A stretch of 64,000 nucleotides of DNA, taken from the NCBI GenBank assembly GCA_030849065.1, contig JASAON010001617.1:4565-68564 (forward strand), read 5' to 3'. This stretch comes from Jaenimonas drosophilae (Eukaryota > Euglenozoa > Kinetoplastea > Trypanosomatida > Trypanosomatidae). Positions within the stretch are counted from its first letter, which is position 1. Each line of letters starts with the position of its first letter. Both the position numbers and the translations under genes were made by a program. Under the pieces are notes generated by a model. That model did no database searches. It was not told where the DNA came from and was given only the letters and a program-made list of their open reading frames with translations. Positions 26,370 through 36,715 of the stretch are shown here, piece by piece.

Positions 26370-29300
26370 TCACGAGGAAGTTGGCTGAAGAAGCACATAA
26401 GGACGGCCGTCTTCATCCACCACATGGGTGGCATCAACCATGGTCTTGGCAATGCCGCAATGATCCTCCACCACAGCCCGAGACAACACACACAGCTGAG
26501 CGGCGCTCCACTCATCTTCACACGTCGTGAGAAGGGCAGCAACGGCTGCCTCCTTCTCCGGCTCCCACACGGGAGCACCGCGGAGCCAACGTGGTACGTC
26601 CTTGGCCCACACCGGCAGCTCCTCCTCCGCCTCTTCCTCCACCTCGCGCTTCACGCCGAGAACTGCATCACCAGAATCAGCCCACGTACACGGAAATGAT
26701 GCGTGTGCGTGGCGTTCCGACGCCGGCCGCCACTTCACTGCCGCCAACACAATCCGCGTACCAGCCGCTTCCGAAAGAATCTCCAGGGCCTCTCGCTGCT
26801 TCATCAAACGTTGCGCCAAATGAATCCAGCCATCACCATCACCACCACCCGACGTTTCTTCCAAGACGTCACATTGTGGTGCTGGGAAGCTTGATGCAAC
26901 ACTCATGGATGTATTGCGCGCCAAGGCTCGCTTTGCACGTGCCAAGGAGTAGCTCATGGAGGTGGCGGTGGCCGGATCCACATAGCCATCGTCGAAGGCA
27001 TCGAACATCAACGTGAAGCGCTCACGAAGTTCTGGGCTGGCGTATATAACTGCACGTGGAGTTAAGGGGAGCACCATGCCTGCCTCCACGCAATCCACGA
27101 CCCACGAGCAGTGAATGATGCTGGCGGATGAAGTGTTGGCTCGATCCAATCCTTTGGTCTTGGATGATGATGATGATGGCTGGTTTCGATGCACCCAGTT
27201 GCGTACCTTTGGTGCCAGTGGGGTGGAGGCGAGAAGGATGGATGTACGCGGGCTGGGATTGGCCACGACGGAGGCACCGTGCAGCAGCAGTAAACGCTCC
27301 AACTCTGACCGGTTTCCGGCCTGTGCGGCATGAGGGCCCGCGCAGCTCTCCACTGATGTGAAGAGGACGCAACACTCGTAGCCGTTGAAGAGGCCATCCA
27401 CCTTGTTGGCGCTGCCGAGTGAGGTGATGGCGGAGAAGGAGGACGATACCGCACGTGGGCGTTGGGCGGAGGTGCGAAGTGGTACAAACGCACCATGCGG
27501 GGCGAGCCAGCGATCGAGATGGCCGCCACGCAGGTGAAGATCTGCACCGGCATCGGCGGAGATGGATCCAGGAGCGGGCGGCGAGGAGGAGCCCTCGCGG
27601 CGGCGCTTCCATTTCATGGCCAAGACGGTGGCGAGCGCATCATCGGCGTCACCTCCATCGCCGTGCAGCTTGGCACGCTCAGATATCTTGCGTTGAAGCG
27701 CATCGGCAGAGGCAGCGCGGATGCGCTCGAGGTGTTCGGTGTCCGTGATGTCATCGATGCTCTTATCCCAGCGAATGCGCAACATGCGCGGAAAACGAAT
27801 CGTGAAGTTAACGCGGTAGTTGTTGGAGCTGTTGGTGAAGCTGTAGCCGAAGACCTCCACAAGAATGGATGAGCGTGGATGAACGTACACGTCAGGGATG
27901 AGCTCCACGGAGGCGGGCCGCCACCCGTCCAGCCACTCGGGAATCTGCGCGCGGGAGGCCATTGTGACGCAGTGCGGATCAATCGCACTCTGAATGGCGC
28001 GGAGCTCCTCGCTGGTATAGCCATTGCCAATCTTGCAAACGGTGTGAAAGCGGGCGCCGGGGTCGCTCGGGCTGCCACCGCCACTACGATGATCGAAGGC
28101 GGCGAGAAGGAAGTGAGAGAGGTGGCGCTGGCCAAATTTGGTGCCGTAGTACCCGCCAACAATGACGAGATCGACACCATCTGCCATGCCGGCAATGTGG
28201 TCGGGCTTGAGCTTAATCCAGTTGTGCTTCCGCTCCGCTGGGACGTAGGGGCTGCTGCCTACTTTCAGCACCACGCCTTCGTGTTTGGCCTCCATCGCTG
28301 CTTCAAGGCCGTGTAGTACCTCCGATGAGTTCCGTACCCGAGTGGATCTCACCACCTCCACATGGTGCGGCTGCTCGACGAGCATCGCACGAAGCACATC
28401 CTGCCGCGTGTGCAGCGGCACCTGCATGAGAGAATGGCCATTGAGGAAGACGATATCGAAGATAATGTAGCAAAACCATCGGAGCTCACCATCCACCTCA
28501 CTCCCGAGGCTGTAGCTCGCCTCCGCCGCGTTGGCAAAGGTGCGATTCACGCCAAAATCCATGAATCCTTGCGTGTCGCGATCATAAACAAGGAACTCTC
28601 CATCAAAGATGGCGTTGTGCAGCACATCGCCACATGGAAGATTGTATGGGCGTAGCGCATCTGCACATGGCGCGCCAACCTTGAAGGAGTTGCGCATCAC
28701 CGCATCGAACTTTTGGCCGTACAGCGCGCTGTAGTTTTTGGCGTTGCGGGTCCAGTAGACGATGCGCTCGCCATCCACGTGGAGCATCATGCGCTCCCCA
28801 TCGTACTTTGGCTCCAGCAGCACCACATCCTGCGTGAGGAGCTGCTCGAGCTTGCGACTGGTGATGGGGCTCGCCAACATGGGCCGAAGCGGCTGAAACA
28901 AGAAGATGCCTGCCGCGCGTGGAGCGTTGGCCTCCAGCTCCTCCATACAGCTATCGCACACGTAGCGGAGGTCGGTGGTGCTGTTGAAAACATCGAGCGC
29001 GGCCGGATGAAACGCTCGCAGAATGGACTGAAAGGTCATGCGCAACTTCATATCTCCGAGGATGATCCGGATGATCCACCGTTGCTCCCGCGCCGTCGCA
29101 CGATGGAGGAGCTGCGTGAGTACCACCTTCCGCTCCTCCGCCTTGCCCGCAGACGTGAGGCGATCCAACAAGGCGTTGAGCGCCTCCACGCTAAAGAAGT
29201 CCGGCACAAGCACAGAGGCCTCACCCTCGGCCATCTCGCGCTTCGAGCTGGCCACCACCACCGCCGGACGTGCCAGCGCCAACCCGCCACGTTTCTCAAG

Positions 29301-29747
29301 CACCTCAAAAATAACGTCGCTGACGCACGTCGTCTCGAGCTGATTCTTGCTCGGATCTCGCCAGTGCCGCAGACGTTGTGCATCGGTGCTCTGCGGAGGT
29401 AGGGCCAACACATCCACGTAGAGCCTGGCCAGCTTGCTCTCCCGCATATGGTATAGCTGCCGCTCTCCGTCGAGCTGTGGCAGGAGCAGGCGCATGTAGG
29501 GAAAGTGGCTCTCGTGTTGAGGGATCGTGCGCCAAAATTGGCCGAGGAGGGCCACCTGATGCGCGCGATTGGCGGCGAGGAGAAGCTGATCAAAGAGGCC
29601 GCAGAGACGTGCGACGGGCATGCGCGCCGCCCACGCACATGATCTTGTGGAGCTGGTGCAAACGTGAGGTCGTGGCTCTACCTCAACCAATGTTTCGTCA
29701 TCCATGGGCTCCTCCTTGGCTGCCCACTCCGCAAAGGGAGAAGCCAT
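26370..29747 (-). CDS. LIG4: DNA ligase IV
   Basis: Protein of 1125 residues, the ligase of non-homologous end joining. The N-terminal domain shows the family signature: YMRLLLPQLDGERQLYHMRESKLARLYVDVL (about 84-113) and FSVEALNALLDRL. Catalytic motifs are I KYDGER (314-319, K314 the adenylation site), III IFDGEFLVYD (380-389), IIIa WFCYIIFDIVFLNG, IV EGVVLK (490-495) and V WIKLKP (510-515), then an OB fold to about 690. A BRCT domain follows (about 785-905, with SIIHCSWVVDCVEAGMVLP), then FDAFDDGYVDP, which may be the XRCC4-binding segment. The last 190 residues may hold a second, divergent BRCT. Inserts are low complexity. I start at ATG 29747 after the acceptor CGTCTTGCCAG; the 48 upstream codons are leader. 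Trypanosomatids are reported to lack this gene. Confidence 0.92.
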   Translation of the reverse strand: MASPFAEWAAKEEPMDDETLVEVEPRPHVCTSSTRSCAWAARMPVARLCGLFDQLLLAANRAHQVALLGQFWRTIPQHESHFPYMRLLLPQLDGERQLYHMRESKLARLYVDVLALPPQSTDAQRLRHWRDPSKNQLETTCVSDVIFEVLEKRGGLALARPAVVVASSKREMAEGEASVLVPDFFSVEALNALLDRLTSAGKAEERKVVLTQLLHRATAREQRWIIRIILGDMKLRMTFQSILRAFHPAALDVFNSTTDLRYVCDSCMEELEANAPRAAGIFLFQPLRPMLASPITSRKLEQLLTQDVVLLEPKYDGERMMLHVDGERIVYWTRNAKNYSALYGQKFDAVMRNSFKVGAPCADALRPYNLPCGDVLHNAIFDGEFLVYDRDTQGFMDFGVNRTFANAAEASYSLGSEVDGELRWFCYIIFDIVFLNGHSLMQVPLHTRQDVLRAMLVEQPHHVEVVRSTRVRNSSEVLHGLEAAMEAKHEGVVLKVGSSPYVPAERKHNWIKLKPDHIAGMADGVDLVIVGGYYGTKFGQRHLSHFLLAAFDHRSGGGSPSDPGARFHTVCKIGNGYTSEELRAIQSAIDPHCVTMASRAQIPEWLDGWRPASVELIPDVYVHPRSSILVEVFGYSFTNSSNNYRVNFTIRFPRMLRIRWDKSIDDITDTEHLERIRAASADALQRKISERAKLHGDGGDADDALATVLAMKWKRRREGSSSPPAPGSISADAGADLHLRGGHLDRWLAPHGAFVPLRTSAQRPRAVSSSFSAITSLGSANKVDGLFNGYECCVLFTSVESCAGPHAAQAGNRSELERLLLLHGASVVANPSPRTSILLASTPLAPKVRNWVHRNQPSSSSSKTKGLDRANTSSASIIHCSWVVDCVEAGMVLPLTPRAVIYASPELRERFTLMFDAFDDGYVDPATATSMSYSLARAKRALARNTSMSVASSFPAPQCDVLEETSGGGDGDGWIHLAQRLMKQREALEILSEAAGTRIVLAAVKWRPASERHAHASFPCTWADSGDAVLGVKREVEEEAEEELPVWAKDVPRWLRGAPVWEPEKEAAVAALLTTCEDEWSAAQLCVLSRAVVEDHCGIAKTMVDATHVVDEDGRPYVLLQPTSS

Positions 29748-30030
29748 CCTTCTGGCAAGACGAGGGCTGGGGTTCTTCAGCAACACCAACAAGGATATTT
29801 TGTGGTTGCTGCCGACTACAACTGAGTATAAGTAGCAGGCCGCCTTCCGTAGAAGAGTACGCCAACACAAGAAGAAGAAGAAGAAGCACATTCGCCAACA
29901 ACACCGTCATCATCTCGTGAGTTGCCGCACAAAGGTTGTTGTTGTTGTTGTTGTTGTTCGTAAGCTTGCAATACAGTACAAGTGAAGCACCAGAAAAAGA
30001 AGAATTATAACTGCGAGCACACATCATAAG

Positions 30031-33000
30031 TCATGAGGTATAGCGGATGCGCAGCATCGCAGGAACGTGTTGGGCGAGTGCATCGGCATCACCACGAAGT
30101 TTGCCAAGGCGCAAACGCTGCTGCTCCAGCACCGCCATGAAGTGGGCGTGCATGGGAAGCATGGAGAGCGGAGCTCCACCAAGCTCTAGCTCTCGAAGTG
30201 ATCCCTCCATGTCGCGGAGGGCATCATCCACTTCATGAAAGAGGTGCAGCGATGTTTGGCCAACTTTGGCGGCGGCATGCGTAATGTCGGGCCCACCACA
30301 CATGGAGGTGATGGCCTCCATCGTAAGTTGTGTGGCACCCGCCACGATGCGCTGCTCCGCATCCAAGTACTGAAGGCTGCAACAGCGGCAGAGCTGCTCT
30401 TCCGTGTTGGTATACGGCCCACGTGCCGCATCCTCCTTCGCACGCTGCTGGAGCTCCAGCATGCCTCGCTGTAAATGTGCCACTTCCGCTTCAAGCCCCA
30501 ACACGCTCGGTTTCACCTGCGCCAGACGTTCCTCGAGCGCGGCGCAGTGCCTCTGCATCGCATCATTCTCCACGCGAAGCGCCTCGCGCTCCAACGCACG
30601 TGGACGAAGCATGTTGTTCTCATGCTGCAGCATAAGTTGTTCCTCCTCCGCACTACTCAGCAAGGAGGTGAAGAAGGGCAGAAGATGCATCTTCCACGTA
30701 CTCAGGCCGCTATCCTCGCGGAGTTGTTGCAGCTCACGTCTGAGGTGGTGGACCTCTTGGAGCATGTTCGTGGTGTGCTGTTGCATCAATGACCTCATGC
30801 GTGCAATATTCTTGTGGATGAAGGTGAGGAGTGATTCCTCGCCGTGGTGGAGCTGCTCCGCCACCTTCAGCTCATACTCGGCGGGGGAGAGGCGGTGCAG
30901 CACATCATCCTGTGGCAATGCCGCCAATAAAGTGGATGTGCCACGTACAAGCTGGTTTTCGTGATGCTGGAGCTCTGCCACGCGGGAGGAGAGGCCGTCA
31001 TAGTCGCCCAGCTCGCGCTGAATCTTTTCATGCAACTTTTGTATTTCCTGCCCCGCCGCCTCCTCCGCGAGAAGATGCTCGTCGAGCGCTTCTTGGCACT
31101 GTTGGAGCTCCGCACGTAGCGCATCGCGCTCACTCTTCATCTTCACCCGCTCCGCGTCATTCTCCTTGCGCGCCAAATCCATCATCACATCGCGCTCCTC
31201 CACATGCTTCACCATGGCCTGCACATCGGCATCCGCCGCCGCCATCTGCTCCTTCAGCTCGATGGATTCCTTTTGCTGCGTACGGTCACGCAGGCGCATC
31301 GCGTTGATGGTGGAAACGAGAAGCTCCAACATAGATCCAACATCATGCGCCCGACCATCACGTTGTTGTGGTTGTGGGGGATTGCCAACATCGGGAATAC
31401 ACTGCTTCATCATGAGCTGCACCGATGGCAGGACTTGCTTGATGTGGTTTACGTGATGCAAAATGGATGCGAGAAGGCCCTCGCCATAAGTTGGTAGCTG
31501 ATCGCCTTCCGCGAAGCTGCCATCCAGTGTGTGTGCCACCATGCGGCATGCCAAATGAAGATCATGCACATCGGTGATGCGCTCCCACGCGGCATTCTTG
31601 CCAATGAGCGTGGAGCTGTGAGGGTGCGCAAGACTATCTGCGGAGCGCGCCTTCTTCATGCCCTGACGCTGGAGGTATGCCTGCGCCTCTTCTGTGGTCT
31701 GCAACGCCGGCATTGGTTTTGGCTTAGGTCGCAGTGTTTTGCCGGTGATGCTGGAGTAGGAGCTGTGGAGGTCGGGTGAGGAAGACGGGCAGCACATCGC
31801 CTCATCGAGGTAGGCAAGAAGTGCATCGCTGTTCTTTTGGGTCTCGGCGAGCTCCTGCACGCGTTCCTTCACGCTCGGGAGGAGGTCGTGGAGCGGGGCT
31901 GCCATCTCTGGCGCCATACCCACCATCTGCTTCAGCTCCTCCAGCGACTCACCGGTGGAGATGCAGAGCGCATTAAGACGTTCCATCACGGGCTCCTCCA
32001 TCATCATCTTGACAGCTCCGCCACTTCCCGAGGCAGCAGCGGCCGCGGTGCCACAACGGCTGGAGAGTGAGTGGCTGAAGGAGTTGTCGGTGGAGCTCGT
32101 TGGTGCGCCGAGGAGGGCGGCCACGCCGTCCTCGGCCATCTCGCGGATCTCCTTGAAGGTATCGTGCATCAGCTGCACGGCTTGAACCAAGGCGGGCAGC
32201 GTGGTAATGCAGGGCGGAGGTGGTGTGGCATGCTTTTTGGTTGGGGTGGAGCCCACTCCACGTCCAAGACGAGGCTGCTTGCGGAGTTGGCTGAGATCGG
32301 TGTTTTCGGCGATGCACTTGAGCGTACGCAAGGCCGCGGCCACCTCGCGCGCCTCCTCCACAAGGGAGGCCGCCGAGGATGTGTTGGCCATGCGTTGGCG
32401 GAATAGCCCGCCATCTGCATCACTGTGCAGCTCACGTGGCTCCGCACCCCACCACCGGCTGAGCTCCTGCGCAGCCTCCTGAACCAAATCATCTGCCTGC
32501 TGATGCTTCTGAGCACATGCCCGCAACTCATCCTGCTGCTGCTGCACCTGCTCCTCACGATTGGCCTTGGCATCAATGGCGAGATTAATGTGGCCAAAGA
32601 GTACGCCCATCATTGCCATGGTGCTCACCGGCTCCTCCTCCACCACTACCTCTGATGTGGTCGTGGAGCTCCACTGTGGTACGCGTTCGCGGCTGATATA
32701 GTCCATGGCCGACTGCCTCTCCTTCTCCGTGAGTGCGGCGCAGTGATCCAAAATATAGCGGCAAATGGTGAAGCCGCCATCCTTCATGGCCCGCTCAGCT
32801 CGAGTGTTGCGATGATCGGCGTCAGCCACCTTGCGCAGCTGCTCCACGCAGCGATACAAGACTTGCGCAGAAAAGATGAGTGCGGCACGTTGCTGATGGC
32901 ATTGCTCCTCATATTGAATGGATTGTTGGTCCTTGCAGCCAACCACGTAGGCAAGGACATCCACGAGGCTCACGTCTGAGGTGGCGGAGTTGGCCAAGTC

Positions 33001-34656
33001 AGCCTGTTGCGTTGGCGTGAGGCTCGTGGCGATGTGGCGCGTGTAGCTGCACACATCATCCACAAGGTGCTGGAGCTCCGCCAGCTTTCCTCCATCATGC
33101 AGGGGTTGGCGTTGATGCTGTGCGTCATCATTTTCGTGTGGCTCCACGACGAGAAGAGGATGGGTGAGACGGGCAATCATCTCCTCCACGGCATGAATGG
33201 CACCATCGCGTTCATGTTCAATTTGCTCCAGCCGACGTTTGGCCGCAGCGGCGCGCTCCTTCATGCCCGCGATGGTCGTCGAGGCGGCAGATCTTGTGGA
33301 TGCTCCGTGCGTCATGGCTACCGAGGAAGCATCGCCATCTTCTGCTTGGAGGGAAGTGGCCACATCGTGAGCTACACAGATAAGTTGTTGAGAGAGCCGC
33401 GTGAGCTGGTCAGGCAGCAAAGACGTGCGCCGACCAACACCGGCAGTCTCACCCAACCCATCGCCACCTCCGCCAAGTTGCTGGATGGCTTCCATCATGG
33501 CAGTACGCATCGCGTCAAGCGATTGCTCCTTCTGCCTAAGCTTGATGCGCAACGCACGCAGTGTGGTGGCTGTGTTCCCACACGCCAACCACAATGTACG
33601 TCCCGGGTGCTCCGCACCAACACCAACAACAACATCATCTACATGGCTACCTTCAATCTGCTGCACCAGATCATCACCCGCCGCTTGATGCTCGTGCTGC
33701 CACTGATCCTCATCCTGCGCATCCATGTTGGCGTTGTTGCCACGCTGAAGGCCAAGCGCGGCTGAAGTGGCAAGATGAAGGAGGTGAACGTGATGAGCGC
33801 TCGCTCGCTCCATCGCTGCCGAAGACTGCGAGAGCTGCTGGCGTAGATGTTGGCACTCCTTCTCCGCTGCGGCACGCACATCGGCCAGCTCCTCTGCGCA
33901 ATCGTGGTGTTCTGCACGTACCTGCGATAGTTCTGCGCTGAGTTGGTGAATGTGGCCACTGGAACTCCGCTTGAGCTCCTCGAGCTCTGCGCGCAGATCC
34001 TCCGTACGTTGGCAGGCCTCACGCAGCTCCTCTTGTGTTGTTGCCAATGTGTGCTCTAACCTCGCATGATCATCCACCAACCCATCGCACCTACTCCGCC
34101 ACTCCGTCGCGTCCTTGGTGCTGGCCGCGAGCTGCACCGCCGCCTCTTGCTCCCGACGTTGTTGCGTGCCTCGCAGCCAACATCCCCACGCTTGACGCAG
34201 ATTTCGTTCATCTACGCTTTGTTGCAACAACAGCACATTCGTCGTGGAGCGTTGGCGATGCTGCCGCACACACAACCTCCACTTGCCAAAGTAGGCTGAT
34301 ACCAACGCCAGCATCTCCTGCTTCGTGCGGAGTGGCACATCCTTGGCAACAATGCGCAGCGATCGAGCTTCTTCCGAGGCACGTTGTTGTGTGTTGGCGA
34401 GCCAACGCATGAAGTACCTGCTATACACGTGCCGACGTGTATGGTGCTTGAGGAGCGCAGCACATCGATGCAGATGAACGTCGAGCTGCCGCTCACAGAG
34501 ATAGGCTCGCCACTTGGCCAAGTAGGTGGAGAGAAGACGTCGCTGATCTGTGCGCGCGAGAACACGCACAAGATGTTTTTCGGTGGTTGTGATGATGATC
34601 GAGTGGCTGCGATTCACATCGGCATGGGTTGATGGACGTGAGCTGACTGGATTCAT
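30031..34656 (-). CDS. Large coiled-coil protein with Sfi1-like N-terminal repeats
   Basis: Protein of 1541 residues, not recognised as a named protein. The first 170 residues hold four Trp-centred basic helices spaced 36-41 apart: YLAKWRAYLCERQ (W49), YFMRWLANTQQR (W85), YFGKWRLCVRQ (W126) and AWGCWLRGTQQR (W160). This pattern is typical of Sfi1-type centrin-binding repeats. Residues about 180-310 and 1180-1480 are long coiled coils with many Gln, Glu, Leu and Ala; between them are mostly helical segments with Ser-rich linkers. The composition suggests a cytoskeletal, basal-body or flagellar protein, but that is inference. ATG 34656 follows ATCGTAG, an AG 17 bases upstream. No membrane segment is present. 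Confidence 0.8.
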   Translation of the reverse strand: MNPVSSRPSTHADVNRSHSIIITTTEKHLVRVLARTDQRRLLSTYLAKWRAYLCERQLDVHLHRCAALLKHHTRRHVYSRYFMRWLANTQQRASEEARSLRIVAKDVPLRTKQEMLALVSAYFGKWRLCVRQHRQRSTTNVLLLQQSVDERNLRQAWGCWLRGTQQRREQEAAVQLAASTKDATEWRSRCDGLVDDHARLEHTLATTQEELREACQRTEDLRAELEELKRSSSGHIHQLSAELSQVRAEHHDCAEELADVRAAAEKECQHLRQQLSQSSAAMERASAHHVHLLHLATSAALGLQRGNNANMDAQDEDQWQHEHQAAGDDLVQQIEGSHVDDVVVGVGAEHPGRTLWLACGNTATTLRALRIKLRQKEQSLDAMRTAMMEAIQQLGGGGDGLGETAGVGRRTSLLPDQLTRLSQQLICVAHDVATSLQAEDGDASSVAMTHGASTRSAASTTIAGMKERAAAAKRRLEQIEHERDGAIHAVEEMIARLTHPLLVVEPHENDDAQHQRQPLHDGGKLAELQHLVDDVCSYTRHIATSLTPTQQADLANSATSDVSLVDVLAYVVGCKDQQSIQYEEQCHQQRAALIFSAQVLYRCVEQLRKVADADHRNTRAERAMKDGGFTICRYILDHCAALTEKERQSAMDYISRERVPQWSSTTTSEVVVEEEPVSTMAMMGVLFGHINLAIDAKANREEQVQQQQDELRACAQKHQQADDLVQEAAQELSRWWGAEPRELHSDADGGLFRQRMANTSSAASLVEEAREVAAALRTLKCIAENTDLSQLRKQPRLGRGVGSTPTKKHATPPPPCITTLPALVQAVQLMHDTFKEIREMAEDGVAALLGAPTSSTDNSFSHSLSSRCGTAAAAASGSGGAVKMMMEEPVMERLNALCISTGESLEELKQMVGMAPEMAAPLHDLLPSVKERVQELAETQKNSDALLAYLDEAMCCPSSSPDLHSSYSSITGKTLRPKPKPMPALQTTEEAQAYLQRQGMKKARSADSLAHPHSSTLIGKNAAWERITDVHDLHLACRMVAHTLDGSFAEGDQLPTYGEGLLASILHHVNHIKQVLPSVQLMMKQCIPDVGNPPQPQQRDGRAHDVGSMLELLVSTINAMRLRDRTQQKESIELKEQMAAADADVQAMVKHVEERDVMMDLARKENDAERVKMKSERDALRAELQQCQEALDEHLLAEEAAGQEIQKLHEKIQRELGDYDGLSSRVAELQHHENQLVRGTSTLLAALPQDDVLHRLSPAEYELKVAEQLHHGEESLLTFIHKNIARMRSLMQQHTTNMLQEVHHLRRELQQLREDSGLSTWKMHLLPFFTSLLSSAEEEQLMLQHENNMLRPRALEREALRVENDAMQRHCAALEERLAQVKPSVLGLEAEVAHLQRGMLELQQRAKEDAARGPYTNTEEQLCRCCSLQYLDAEQRIVAGATQLTMEAITSMCGGPDITHAAAKVGQTSLHLFHEVDDALRDMEGSLRELELGGAPLSMLPMHAHFMAVLEQQRLRLGKLRGDADALAQHVPAMLRIRYTS

Positions 34657-34893
34657 CCACGCGTGTTGCGGCTACGATGATAAAAATGATGATGATTGAG
34701 GAATCCGATATTCCCGCCTAGTGGCAACAACAACAATGAGACGATATGATGATGATGAAGATGCCATCAGAGGAGTGCAAATTCAGAATTCAGAAGTGTG
34801 CGTACATATGTATGCGTTTTGCCGTAGATGTGTAGTAGTAGCAGAAGTATGTGTAGGTGTACGAGTGCGGAGATGTGTTGATGGCGAACATCA

Positions 34894-36039
34894 TCACGTC
34901 TCAGCTCCAACATCCACATCGAAGCGGGTGAAGAGGTAGTCTAGCAGAAGCGCCATGTGCGCTCCGGCAGAGACGCGTATGGCCGTCGTGGATTGGCAGA
35001 AGAGGAGCGCATCGCATTGCCAACGCTGCCACGATGGAGCCGTTGAGAAGGTGAAGCATCTCTGCATCGCATTATGTTGGCGAAGAGCAACGCACATAGC
35101 AAGGAGTGCCTCCACATCACTACTATCCATCGCCTGTGCCAATGCCTCCTCTGCATCATCATCACCATCATCATGATCATCAACATGCATCGTCGTCTTC
35201 TCCGTGCGCGTGGAAAAGTGGCGCAAAACAAGATGGAGTGCAATCTGATATGTGCCCAGCACGACGAACTCTGCATCAACGTTGTTGTTGTTGTTGTTTT
35301 GCATGAGTGCCAACACAACATCCACAAAGGCCTCGTTCGTGTGCCACATCATCACGTCTGACGATGCAGCACTACATTCTCTGTTGCCGTTGCTGTTGTT
35401 GGAGTGATGTGGTTGTACTCGTAGATGCCGGGTGAGCTCCACACGAAGCGCGACGAGCCACCGCGGGAGGTTTTTCGGGCACAATTTGCCGCAGCGCATC
35501 AACAAGTGTGTGATATGCGTGAGGAGGTGCAAGCATGATGGATGATGATGATCATTCACCAGATTGCTGCGATGCGCGAATGTTTCAACAAACCACCTCA
35601 CCGTGAATGTTGCGCACGCAGCCACGGACATTTGTGGCAAGTGTTCCGCTTGAAGATAGAAGCGGAGGAGCAGCGGAGATGTACGCACACCACGACGTGG
35701 ATGGAGCACCGACATGAGCAAATCATTCTTCATCTTCATCTCTGCTGTTGTTGTAGTTGCGGATGATGATGTGGATGACTCACAGCGACGACGGGTGGCG
35801 GCGATGTGCCGTGCAAGCTGCACCGCAGACATCTCCCACGGCTGAAGAGTGATTGGATCTGATGCGGTGATGGGTTGTGTGTCTGTGCGTGGACGTACAC
35901 GAGCACGTCGGGTACGTGCGCACACCGATGCAGATGTGCTTAATGGAGCAATCGTTGGTGCAGCAGCTTCGTCTTGTTCTTTTTGGTCTTCATCACCATC
36001 AAGGACGAGTGCCCACGGCTGACTCGATGCAGCAGCCAT
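34894..36039 (-). CDS. Hypothetical helical protein
   Basis: Protein of 381 residues, not recognised. Residues 1-75 are acidic, then Ser/Thr/Arg-rich. The rest is alternating helix with many His, Leu, Cys and Met (for example HLLTHITHLLMRCGKLCPKN, LPRWLVALRVELTRHLR), with Asn (NNNNN near 270) and Asp/His low-complexity runs coming from ATG and TTG microsatellites. The helical layout might reflect degenerate helical repeats. The frame is open up to 36225 and there overlaps the deaminase stop, but ATG 36039 (MAAASSQPWALVLDGDED) follows the acceptor AAATTAG and is the better start. Confidence 0.7.
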   Translation of the reverse strand: MAAASSQPWALVLDGDEDQKEQDEAAAPTIAPLSTSASVCARTRRARVRPRTDTQPITASDPITLQPWEMSAVQLARHIAATRRRCESSTSSSATTTTAEMKMKNDLLMSVLHPRRGVRTSPLLLRFYLQAEHLPQMSVAACATFTVRWFVETFAHRSNLVNDHHHPSCLHLLTHITHLLMRCGKLCPKNLPRWLVALRVELTRHLRVQPHHSNNSNGNRECSAASSDVMMWHTNEAFVDVVLALMQNNNNNNVDAEFVVLGTYQIALHLVLRHFSTRTEKTTMHVDDHDDGDDDAEEALAQAMDSSDVEALLAMCVALRQHNAMQRCFTFSTAPSWQRWQCDALLFCQSTTAIRVSAGAHMALLLDYLFTRFDVDVGAET

Positions 36040-36217
36040 CGTACCAACTAATTTTGTGTGTGCGTGTATGTGTGTGGAGATATGCCTAGGCACGAAGTGA
36101 TTCATGGCAACATGAAGAAGAAGAAGAATCGAAGCAAACAACACATGACGGGGAGTGAGCTGATGATGTAGTTGTAGTAGTTGTTGTTGTTGTAGTTGTT
36201 GTGGATGATGGTGAAGG

Positions 36218-36682
36218 TTAGTCATGTTGCGCCACTACCACCACCAACACGTCGATGGGCCCATCGCCTACTCGTGCACGTTGAGCAGCCGTTCGGGCAG
36301 CACACACCGCGTCGTGCGAATCCTTCACGCAACACACAAGCTGTAGAGGTGGCTGTTGTTGCTGAATACGCATGCCCGCCACGGTGATGAGATGAGCCCA
36401 GCACTCCGGGCAGGGGAAGAGCGGAGGCCCGCGCATCGTTGATGATGATGTTGTTTCTGTGGATGATGATGGTGATAACGATGTCATGGTGCCACCCACG
36501 TACACCTCCGCAATGCGCCACAATGGTAGGCCCTGTGCCGCCACGGCCCCGAGTGCGTTCTGCTCTGCGCAACCCTTCAAGATCCCCCTCAATGGGGCAA
36601 ACGGGGCGTTGATGCAACGGTAGAAGGCGTGATTGATGCCACGAACACGCACATCTTCTTCATCGCCATCCCCTGAAACAGA

Positions 36683-36715
<33 letters not shown>

